Positions 56,978 to 64,000 of a DNA stretch of 64,000 nucleotides are shown here, in pieces. The stretch spans positions 1 through 64,000 of the forward strand of contig CACPPZ010000004.1 in the NCBI GenBank assembly GCA_902635985.1, written 5' to 3'. The DNA is from Paracoccaceae bacterium (GTDB lineage: Bacteria; Pseudomonadota; Alphaproteobacteria; Rhodobacterales; Rhodobacteraceae). The stretch's first letter is position 1; every line of letters starts with the position of its first letter. Position numbers and translations under genes: made by a program. The notes beneath the pieces are model-generated. The model ran no database searches. It worked only from the letters and a program-made list of their open reading frames with translations, and had not been told where the DNA came from.

Positions 56978-58135
56978 ATGAACGATGAACTAAATTATTT
57001 TTTTTCTGACAAAATAGCTGGTGCACCTCACCCGATGCTAGCAAATGAAATAATCGGACATAGTTCACAAAAACTCAGCTTTTTAAGTTCCTTTGCGAGT
57101 AATAGACTTCCTCAGTGTTGGCTATTGGCCGGTGATATGGGAATAGGCAAAGCTTCTTTTGCATGGCTAATTGCAAAGTTTTTATTAACCACAAAATATC
57201 AACCAGCCGATTTAAAAATCGATCTTAACGAGACTAATATAAACTCAATATTAGAGCCACAAAGTGGCAATACTTTAAATCGAATTATCTCAGGATCCGA
57301 ACAGAGAGTTTATATTGTTAGGCGGGGATATAACGAAAAAAGGAAAGCGTTTTTCAAAAACATTTCAATCGAAGATGTTCGTAAATTACAATCTTACTGC
57401 GCACTTTCAATAGCTGACGGGGGTAAGAGAATAATAATCATTGATACAGCAGATGATCTGAATAAAAGCTCAAGTAATGCTCTCCTTAAATTACTCGAGG
57501 AACCACCAAAAAATACTATATTTTTATTGATATCTCACCAGCCAAACCTTTTATTACCTACTTTAAAGTCAAGGTGCCAAAAATTATCATTCTCGAACCT
57601 TGACCAAACCGATCTGGGAGCAGTTTTGACAGCAATAGGATGCAAAATAGAACCGTCAGACGAAGTGTCACTTTCAATTTTATCCAAGGGTTCTGCCGGC
57701 GCTGCCTGCAGGTTAATAAATTCCAACTGTCTCAATTTATACAGAGATATATTAAATTTAGCCTCATCACTGCCAAATCTAAATACAAATAAAATATTAC
57801 AGTTGAGCCAAAACTATTTTGCCAAGGCAAAACCGAGTGAATTTGAAATTTTCATAGAGATGATGCAACATTTTTTCTCACGTCTATGCAAAACGGGAGT
57901 AATGCAAAAACCTGTATTACCAAGTGTTACTGACAACGAAGCAAAAATTATGAAGAGTTTATGCCCAAACCTTAAAAGTGCTCGTTTATGGTCTGAGGCC
58001 GCTAACATCTCCCTTGCGAAATTAAATAAAGGCTACCTTCTGAACATCGATATTGAAAGCCTCATTCTAGATGCATTCATTTATTTGGAAGAATGTTACC
58101 AAACAATTTATCGGACTAGGATTACAAATGAATAG
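56978..58135 (+). CDS. holB: DNA polymerase III subunit delta'
   Basis: 385 residues. The AAA+ fold begins with LLAGDMGIGKASFAWLIAKFLL (a P-loop with GKA) and has the SRC motif in LKSRCQKLSF after LLEEPPKNTIFLLIS. Delta' is part of the clamp loader in the cytoplasm. The stop overlaps the tatD start by 8 bases. The tmk-holB-tatD order is common in alphaproteobacteria. Confidence 0.93.
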   Translation: MNDELNYFFSDKIAGAPHPMLANEIIGHSSQKLSFLSSFASNRLPQCWLLAGDMGIGKASFAWLIAKFLLTTKYQPADLKIDLNETNINSILEPQSGNTLNRIISGSEQRVYIVRRGYNEKRKAFFKNISIEDVRKLQSYCALSIADGGKRIIIIDTADDLNKSSSNALLKLLEEPPKNTIFLLISHQPNLLLPTLKSRCQKLSFSNLDQTDLGAVLTAIGCKIEPSDEVSLSILSKGSAGAACRLINSNCLNLYRDILNLASSLPNLNTNKILQLSQNYFAKAKPSEFEIFIEMMQHFFSRLCKTGVMQKPVLPSVTDNEAKIMKSLCPNLKSARLWSEAANISLAKLNKGYLLNIDIESLILDAFIYLEECYQTIYRTRITNE

Positions 58136-58931
58136 TAAGCCAAGCATTAGCGATAGCCACTGTCACTTGGATTTTCCAGATTTTAATGAGGATCTTTCAG
58201 AAGTTATAAATGCTGCCCGAGAAAATGGTGTAAATAGAATGGTTACCATCTGCACAAGACTCAGAAATGAACCATCAGTTAGGAAAATGTCGGAGGACTA
58301 CGAAGCAGTTTATTATGCTGCAGGGAACCATCCGATGAGTGTTTCCTCTGAGCCATTGGCTGATTTAAATGAATTAATTAAAATCAGTAAACATCCAAAA
58401 TTCATTGCTATCGGAGAAACTGGACTAGATTATTATTATACATCTGATACAGCTACTATTCAAAAGAAAAGCCTTGAAATTCATATAAATGCTGCACAGC
58501 AAACAAACTTACCACTCATAATTCATGCCCGAAATGCAGATACTGATATTGCAGAGATTCTGGAAAGTGAATTCAAAAACTCTCCTTTTTCCTGCGTCAT
58601 GCATTGCTTTTCTTCGTCAAAAAAACTTGCCGTTAAATCTATCGACCTTGGATTTTATCTTTCCATGTCAGGAATTGCTGCATTTCCTAAAAGTAAAGAA
58701 TTACGTGAAATTTTCTCAATGGTGCCAGTAGACCGTATTTTAGTAGAGACAGATAGCCCGTACCTCGCTCCTCCCCCTTTTAGAGGCAAAAGAAATCAAC
58801 CCGCTTACGTTGTTAACACAGCAAGAATTGGCGCTGAAATATGTGAACTTAGTTATGAAGATTTTGCGTTGCAAACAGAAAAGAATTTTAACTCGCTGTT
58901 CAAAAAAGTCCTCGATAATGGAATGTCTTAA
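58128..58931 (+). CDS. tatD: TatD family metal-dependent hydrolase
   Basis: 267 residues from the ATG at 58128, which gives the conserved SDSHCHLDFPDF at the N-terminus; the frame upstream lies inside holB. GETGLDYYY, the HARNA block and ILVETDSPYLAPPPFRGKRN are complete. TatD proteins are 3'-5' DNases and act in quality control or D-Tyr-tRNA-linked processes. The stop overlaps the start of the next gene by one base. Confidence 0.93.
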   Translation: MNSKPSISDSHCHLDFPDFNEDLSEVINAARENGVNRMVTICTRLRNEPSVRKMSEDYEAVYYAAGNHPMSVSSEPLADLNELIKISKHPKFIAIGETGLDYYYTSDTATIQKKSLEIHINAAQQTNLPLIIHARNADTDIAEILESEFKNSPFSCVMHCFSSSKKLAVKSIDLGFYLSMSGIAAFPKSKELREIFSMVPVDRILVETDSPYLAPPPFRGKRNQPAYVVNTARIGAEICELSYEDFALQTEKNFNSLFKKVLDNGMS

Positions 58932-59734
58932 TGGATAGGCTTCGTTTCACTATCCTAGGTTGTGGATCATCTGGCGGCGTGCCCCGTCTCGGAGGTAACT
59001 GGGGAGACTGTGATCCAAAAAACCCAAAAAATAATAGGCAAAGATGCTCTCTTTTGGTTCAGCGCCTAAATAAAAATGGTGCAACGCAAGTTTTAGTCGA
59101 CACTTCTCCGGATATGAGAAATCAGCTCTTGGATGCAGGAGTAGGCTCTCTCGATGGTGTTATATATACCCATTCACATGCAGATCACGTACATGGGCTA
59201 GATGATCTTAGGATGATTTTTTTTAATATGCGAAACCGAATAAATGTCTGGGCCGATCAATCTACGCAGAACGACCTGATAGAACGTTTTAAGTATGCTT
59301 TTGTTCAACCTACAGAGTCCCCCTACCCCCCAATTTTAAATTTGAATACCCTCGAAGGTGTTACCGTCGTAGAAGGTGAAGGCGGGTCCGTCACTTTTAT
59401 TCCTTTTCAAGTGAAGCATGGAAATATGACCGCACTCGGCTTTAGGATTGGACCACTAGTATATCTTCCAGACGTTTCGGAGATGTCAAAAGAGGCTTGG
59501 GATGAAGTAGCTAAGGCAAAATGCTGGGTTCTAGATGCTCTTAGACGTAATCCGCACCCATCTCACTCACATCTGGAAAACAGCTTAAAGTGGATCAAAA
59601 AATCAGGAATTGAAAAAGCTTTTTTAACAAATATGCATGTAGATCTAGACTACGAAACACTAATGAACGAAACACCAAAAAATGTTGAACCTGCCTTTGA
59701 TGGTATGGTCCTAGATTTTGGATTTTCGGAATGA
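58931..59734 (+). CDS. Metallo-beta-lactamase fold hydrolase (PhnP-like)
   Basis: 267 residues. SGGVPRLGGNWGDC at the N-terminus and the metal-binding THSHADHVHGLDDLR identify the PhnP-like phosphodiesterase branch of the MBL superfamily. In alphaproteobacteria this gene usually follows tatD, but phosphonate genes are absent here, so the substrate is uncertain. It starts on the last base of the tatD stop. Confidence 0.85.
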   Translation: MDRLRFTILGCGSSGGVPRLGGNWGDCDPKNPKNNRQRCSLLVQRLNKNGATQVLVDTSPDMRNQLLDAGVGSLDGVIYTHSHADHVHGLDDLRMIFFNMRNRINVWADQSTQNDLIERFKYAFVQPTESPYPPILNLNTLEGVTVVEGEGGSVTFIPFQVKHGNMTALGFRIGPLVYLPDVSEMSKEAWDEVAKAKCWVLDALRRNPHPSHSHLENSLKWIKKSGIEKAFLTNMHVDLDYETLMNETPKNVEPAFDGMVLDFGFSE

Positions 59735-59737
59735 ATT

Positions 59738-60673
59738 ATGGAAGTTTTTCTTAAAGTTATTCTGCCTGTATTTCTTGTAATAGGAACCGGATACTTGTCA
59801 GTTTGGCATAAGTGGTTAAATGCCAAAAACATAGATGGTTTAACAACCTTCGCCCAAAATTTTGCAATTCCATGTCTCTTATTTTACGCTATAGCAAAAA
59901 TTGAGATTGGCGAGTATTTTAATTTACGGCTGCTTGTATCTTTTTATCTTGGCGCCCTAGCCTGCTTTATTATTGGCTTTCTGGCTGCATATTTTTATTT
60001 TAATCGAGATAAGGAAGAATCTATTTGCATCGGATTTACCTGTCTTTTTTCCAACTCGATACTGCTTGGTTTACCTATTATGGAGAACGCCCATGGACCG
60101 GCATCGTTAGGGTCAAATTATGCCATAATAGCATTTCATGCCCCTTTTTGTTATCTAATTGGTATTCTGTCGATGGAATTTTTTCAGGAAAGCAATAAGG
60201 CACTTAACTTAAAAAAGTCTTTGAATCACATTTTCAGTTCAGTTTTTAAAAACCCCTTAATTATTGCAATATTTGCAGGCTTGCTAGTAAATATTTTTGG
60301 ATTGCCCATACCATTTTCAATTTGGAGTGGATTGAGTATAGTAAAAGAAGCGGCACTCCCAACTGCTCTTTTTGCTCTAGGTGGTGTTTTGTATCAGTAC
60401 CGTCCAGAGGGTGATAGCCTGACAATATGCTTTATTATTTTTGTATCAATGATTATCCATCCAGCTCTAGTATATTTTGCAAGCACAAGTTCATCACTTA
60501 CACTAGACCAAATAAGATCGGCAGTTATTACCGCCGCAATGGCACCGGGAATTAATGCCTTTCTTTTCGCCAGTACATGTAAAAAAGCTCAACCAGTTGT
60601 AGCAAGCTCAATACTTCTCGGGACGGTAGCGACGGTATTTACTGCCAGTATTTGGATACTAATTTTGGGTTAG
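59738..60673 (+). CDS. AEC family transporter (auxin efflux carrier-like)
   Basis: 311 residues with ten membrane segments in two halves of five. FAQNFAIPCLLFYAIAKIEIG and the glycine-rich end of the second half (APGINAFLFAS) are typical of AEC carriers, which include malate and malonate transporters. The substrate is unknown. It begins 3 bases after the preceding gene, so it probably ends the carboxypeptidase-tmk-holB-tatD run. Confidence 0.85.
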   Translation: MEVFLKVILPVFLVIGTGYLSVWHKWLNAKNIDGLTTFAQNFAIPCLLFYAIAKIEIGEYFNLRLLVSFYLGALACFIIGFLAAYFYFNRDKEESICIGFTCLFSNSILLGLPIMENAHGPASLGSNYAIIAFHAPFCYLIGILSMEFFQESNKALNLKKSLNHIFSSVFKNPLIIAIFAGLLVNIFGLPIPFSIWSGLSIVKEAALPTALFALGGVLYQYRPEGDSLTICFIIFVSMIIHPALVYFASTSSSLTLDQIRSAVITAAMAPGINAFLFASTCKKAQPVVASSILLGTVATVFTASIWILILG

Positions 60674-60729
60674 GTATATAAATACGTCTTAATTGGAAAA
60701 TTGCAGATTTTAAAAAATTATTTGCTATC

Positions 60730-60742
60730 TTGGTGCGGTCGA
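60730..60742 (+). repeat. 13-bp copy of the tRNA-Leu 3' end
   Basis: TTGGTGCGGTCGA is identical to 62890-62902, which covers the CCA and acceptor stem of tRNA-Leu. It lies about 170 bases before the GHL15-like gene. Confidence 0.45.
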
Positions 60743-60915
60743 TACTGTTCATACCCCAATCTAAGACATTGAAAGTATTTATAAAACAGCGATCGACAAA
60801 AAATTTTTGCGTTTTATTTTGCGCCAAAATTTAACCAATTATTGTAGCAAATAAGCTCATAGATTAAAATCAATCGCTAATTGATTCATTTCAAGATACG
60901 TGTGAGATTAGTAGA

Positions 60916-62751
60916 ATGAAAAACTTTAGTTTTACACTTTTTACGTTTTTTTGCTTTATTTTTTATCTCGAAGTGTCCGCAGGCGAAAAGCAAAGTCCAA
61001 CGATCGCTGATGTCAGTTTCAACCTAATTGAACCTAGCTCAATTCTCAAAATAACTTTAAACGATTTTAAAATTGATGACAGAAATCCTATTAAAAATTT
61101 GAATATTGATATTTCTTTTTTAGGTTTAAAACCAATATCTTTAATTTCAATGAACTATCAAGAGCCTCCCAAAATATCCCGCAGCAGAATTTCTATCAAG
61201 TCGAAAGAAAAATATGAGTCAAACGGGTTTTTTGGGAAAAGGTTTAACACGCTCAGCAACAAAGATAGGAAAATTTTAATAAAGATATGTCCTTTGCTCA
61301 AAGATGACAAATTAGTTTCAAAGGCTTTAGAGACGGCACTCGCATCAGCACAAAGAAAAGAAATACAAGAATTTTTTGGACAGCAGGAGAGGTTGCATGA
61401 AATCAAAAACATTGGAAGTTTTTGTTCACTACAGGTGTCAAGAGTATATGTTTACGACGTTCAATCACATTTAAAGACATTAGGATATAATCCTGGTCCT
61501 GTAGATGGGCAGTTTGGATCTAAAACCGAAAAAGCGATCGTAAGTTATTTTAAGCAAAAGAATTTAAATTGGAATGGCACCATAACAGCGTTTGATTTTT
61601 TTGAAATGCGAGAAAGCATTTCCGGCCCCAAACCAAGAATGTTCCATGGAAAACCGGGTTTCTTCGAGTATTTTGCCGAGGACAGGAAAATTAAGGGCAA
61701 GCAAGCTTCTATAAATCAGAAATTGAATAATCGAAAGACAATTAATGTCTTTAGACCATGGCAAAAAAAAGAATTAGGATTTGAAAAATATAGCTTAGCT
61801 TGGACTGGCTGGGGCTCTGAGTATTCAGAAAAAGCAGTTACTCTACGTGCTATAAAACATTTCGCAGCATATCTTCCAGAAAACCGTAAAACGTTTAAAT
61901 ATCCTGGTATCGAAAAGTTCGTCACTTCAAAAAATTGGGGGAGTGTGCAAGAAGAAAAGTACTCAGGTGTTGATAAAGTAATCAAATTAAATCATCCCGA
62001 GTATCCTGCTTTCATTGCAGAAATTGCAGATAATGAGATAAAAAAATATTACGCTGATGGAGTATTATTTGATTATTGGCATAACCAGCATGAATATGGC
62101 TCTGGCTATGATGCAGCGACGGTAGATAAAGCACACCTCAATATCGTTAAGGCTGTGAGAGAAAAAATCGGCTCAAATAAAATAATCATGGGAAATGTTA
62201 ATCACCATAAAGAAAAGGCAACAATACCGTATTTAAACGGTGTATTTCTTGAGTTGTATAAGCTACGTAAATATCAAAATACTCAAGAGCTTTATTCAAA
62301 GCCAGAGTATTCAATGATCGAAAGTATTCTAGAGTACTACCAAAAAAATTTACAATATCCAAAATTAATCGCGTTAGAAGGGTGGAGAAAGGGAAGAACA
62401 AAAGCGCATTCGAACAGCTTTAACATTAGAATAGCTAAAACTCTAACAGCTATGAGCGTCGTTATTCCCGAGAATGGATATATCACATTTGCGGATAACA
62501 ACCAGAAAGATGCAGATACAACTCACTCATTTTATGATTTTTATTACTTTGATATTGGTAAACCTGTGGAGCAAGGGCAGAAGCTAAAATCCGGTGTAGG
62601 CATCAAGAGACACCAAAATGGATTTGTCGCCTATAATATTACTAAAAAAGACTTTTCATTTTACGTGTCTGATAAAAAAGTTGTAATTCCAAAATATTCA
62701 GGACTTTTCTGTAAAGGAATAAAAAGGTTTGATTGTCTACCTATTAACTGA
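60916..62751 (+). CDS. Secreted protein with PG-binding domain and GHL15-like glycosidase domain
   Basis: 611 residues. A signal peptide (FTLFTFFCFIFYLEVSA) precedes an unrecognised region to about residue 170, then a peptidoglycan-binding domain with VYDVQSHLKTLGYNPGPVDG (about 175-225). The C-terminal part (about 270-600) has a TIM-barrel-like pattern with YSLAWTGWGSE and DGVLFDYWHNQHEYG, as in the hypothetical glycosyl hydrolase family GHL15; Asp and His in that block are plausible catalytic residues. Substrate is unknown. It stands alone between two copies of a tRNA-Leu end. Confidence 0.6.
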   Translation: MKNFSFTLFTFFCFIFYLEVSAGEKQSPTIADVSFNLIEPSSILKITLNDFKIDDRNPIKNLNIDISFLGLKPISLISMNYQEPPKISRSRISIKSKEKYESNGFFGKRFNTLSNKDRKILIKICPLLKDDKLVSKALETALASAQRKEIQEFFGQQERLHEIKNIGSFCSLQVSRVYVYDVQSHLKTLGYNPGPVDGQFGSKTEKAIVSYFKQKNLNWNGTITAFDFFEMRESISGPKPRMFHGKPGFFEYFAEDRKIKGKQASINQKLNNRKTINVFRPWQKKELGFEKYSLAWTGWGSEYSEKAVTLRAIKHFAAYLPENRKTFKYPGIEKFVTSKNWGSVQEEKYSGVDKVIKLNHPEYPAFIAEIADNEIKKYYADGVLFDYWHNQHEYGSGYDAATVDKAHLNIVKAVREKIGSNKIIMGNVNHHKEKATIPYLNGVFLELYKLRKYQNTQELYSKPEYSMIESILEYYQKNLQYPKLIALEGWRKGRTKAHSNSFNIRIAKTLTAMSVVIPENGYITFADNNQKDADTTHSFYDFYYFDIGKPVEQGQKLKSGVGIKRHQNGFVAYNITKKDFSFYVSDKKVVIPKYSGLFCKGIKRFDCLPIN

Positions 62752-62890
62752 AATTAAAATAACAAAAAAATTTGCGTTAAACAGGATAGTTTGCGCTAAA
62801 GTTTGTCTTTATTTGTCTGGTATAATCGACCGACACTTAAAATATAATCATATTTATATAGTGTAGACTGTCGATCAATAGTCGTCACTT

Positions 62891-62977
62891 TGGTGCGGTC
62901 GAGAAGACTCGAACTTCCACTCTTGTTACAGAACAGCGACCTCAACGCTGCGCGTCTACCAATTCCGCCACGACCGC
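62891..62977 (-). tRNA. tRNA-Leu(GAG)
   Basis: On the minus strand GCGGTCG pairs with CGACCGC, discriminator A, encoded CCA. The anticodon stem CAGCG/CGCTG holds the loop TTGAGGT with anticodon GAG. A long variable arm and the T arm GGAAG-TTCGAGT-CTTCT support tRNA-Leu. Confidence 0.97.
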
Positions 62978-63163
62978 ACTTAATCGCGTTTATCTAAAAT
63001 TATTTGAATTGTGAAGCTATAAACTATCATTTACTAACAATTATATTTCTATTTGTTTGATCATTAACTTGCGGAGGCAAAAGAAACAAATGCTAGACAA
63101 GTTTAATATTCAACTAATTTTTTAAACTATAATATAGAGATAAGAGCTGTAGGTACTCAATTC

Positions 63164-63813
63164 ATGGTGGAATGGTTAAAAAGTAATGAATTAGTAGATT
63201 ATAATTTTGCTGTAAACTTTATGGAATCTCGCGCTTCTGATATTGCATCCGATAAGAAAAAAGAGCTCATTTGGCTAGTGGAACACCCCCCCCCCTCTAT
63301 ACTGGAGGGGCCTCTGCGAAAGAAAAAGACCTGTTGGATAAAGATAGCTTTCCAGTTTATCGAACTCGACGGGGTGGCAAATTCACTTACCACGGACCAG
63401 GTCAACGAGTCGCATACGTAATGCTCGATTTAAACAAGCGCGAACGCAATGTGAGAAGTTTTGTTGAATTTTTAGAAAAATGGATTATCGCAACACTTCA
63501 AGAATTCAATATTGAGGGAGAAATACGACCCGATCGAGTTGGAGTTTGGATTAGCCGAAAAGATAAAGCGATGGGTGCCGATGGCGTTTTTGTAGAAGAA
63601 AAAATAGCTGCAATAGGTCTCAAGTTGCGAAAATGGGTGTCGTTCCACGGCATTTCGATCAATATAAATCCAAACTTGAACCATTTTTCAGGAATCATTC
63701 CATGCGGAGCAGAAAATTTTGGTGTAACAAGCCTTAAAGATTTAGGCGTTTCTGTAACTATGGATGACTTTGACCTTGCCCTGAAAAGTAACTTTTTAAA
63801 GCTTTATAAATAA
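63164..63813 (+). pseudogene. lipB: Octanoyltransferase LipB, frame broken at a poly-C tract
   Basis: The first frame starts with the conserved MVEWL and runs to LIWLVEHPP at the ten-C run (63286-63295). The rest of LipB lies in another frame: LYTGG then [20 protein letters not shown], with the catalytic lysine region and cysteine in IPCGAENFG, up to the stop at 63811-63813. Family consensus is EHPPLYTxG, which would need 8 C (or 11). LipB transfers octanoyl groups from ACP to lipoate-dependent enzymes and is normally essential unless lipoate is scavenged. Sequencing error, phase variation or slippage are possible. Confidence 0.85.
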
Positions 63814-63929
63814 ACTCACATGCGGCAATTACGAGCATTGTTAACTAGCTAGAATTTGATTACAAAGTAGTCAAATGATTCAATAGGGGCAAGGCAGAGA
63901 ATTTATCTGCCTTAATTGAGGAGAATAAT

Positions 63930-64000
63930 ATGGCAGACGCAGCCATTCAAGGCAACGAACATGCTGACGATAGAGGGTTTTTCACTCGCTGGTTTATGTC
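63930..64000 (+). CDS. ctaD: Cytochrome c oxidase subunit I (partial, 5' end)
   Basis: Only 23 codons are visible, MADAAIQGNEHADDRGFFTR, then WFM. The GFFTRWFMS pattern is that of the N-terminus of aa3-type CtaD in Rhodobacterales. A GAGGAGAA site precedes the ATG. Subunit I holds heme a, heme a3 and CuB in the inner membrane. Confidence 0.8.
   Translation, partial: MADAAIQGNEHADDRGFFTRWFM

Noticed and set aside
63271..63421. Independent short ORFs in the lipB region
   Set aside because: They are the two broken halves of lipB, joined across the poly-C tract.
1..64000. CRISPR array or insertion sequence
   Set aside because: No regularly spaced repeats of 25-40 bases and no transposase frame were seen in the window.

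Overview
This window is an AT-rich chromosomal stretch from an alphaproteobacterium, most likely a marine, roseobacter-like member of the Rhodobacterales. The main reasons are a complete division and cell-wall (dcw) cluster in alphaproteobacterial order, preceded by a long leader that ends in a strong terminator hairpin just before mraZ (the UpsM arrangement known from Rhodobacter sphaeroides). Other supporting genes are sarcosine oxidase beta, a BciA-type vinyl reductase, a single-chain pyruvate carboxylase, cobT, and ctaD at the right edge. The species cannot be fixed from the sequence alone.

Layout. 1-890 (minus): 5' part of soxB. 1070-2999 (plus): ccmI, ruvX and a DUF1289 protein. 2996-4639 (minus): a 2OG-Fe(II) oxygenase-like protein and kdsB. 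4849-24770 (minus): lpxC, ftsZ, ftsA, ftsQ, ddl, murB, murC, murG, ftsW, murD, mraY, murF, murE, ftsI, ftsL, rsmH, mraZ, given here from low to high coordinate; transcription runs from mraZ to lpxC. About 25020-24811 (minus): UpsM-like leader RNA, its promoter overlapped by a two-repeat MraZ operator candidate.

25338-32864 (plus): a vitamin B12 uptake locus. A cobalamin riboswitch leads into btuB, then btuF, btuC and btuD, a second substrate-binding-like protein without a signal peptide, exbB, two exbD genes and a tonB whose C-terminal domain lies in another frame. 32931-35270 (minus): UvrD/PcrA helicase. 35544-38981 (plus): pyruvate carboxylase.

39078-41559: tRNA-Gly(GCC) followed by a small degraded integrative element. 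It is bounded by a 45-bp repeat of the tRNA 3' half, has five plus one copies of TGTCTTCCCAA that look like integrase arm sites, carries endolysin remnants and a few cargo genes, and has no integrase.

41653-45920 (minus): a three-gene exporter operon (RND/MMPL pump, LolA-like periplasmic protein, outer-membrane barrel). 46459-46696: a sigma-54 type promoter in front of a 63-residue ORF. 46706-55180: mixed metabolic and small genes (iron alcohol dehydrogenase, agmatinase family, cold-shock protein, bciA, thioesterase, DUF1461 membrane protein, cobT, SnoaL-like protein, tRNA-Ser, SPOR lipoprotein). 55158-60673 (plus): D-Ala-D-Ala carboxypeptidase, tmk, holB, tatD, an MBL-fold hydrolase and an AEC transporter, tightly spaced. 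60916-62751: a PG-binding/GHL15-like secreted protein flanked by a 13-bp copy of the tRNA-Leu 3' end. 62891-62977: tRNA-Leu. 63164-63813: lipB broken at a 10-C tract. 63930 onward: ctaD.

Functional links: the dcw genes, lpxC, kdsB and the carboxypeptidase build the envelope and septum. The B12 locus imports corrinoids under riboswitch control, and cobT would support lower-ligand remodelling. Three separate reading-frame breaks (tonB, lipB, a zinc-finger ORF in the element) are either real or point to assembly errors, and should be checked against reads.
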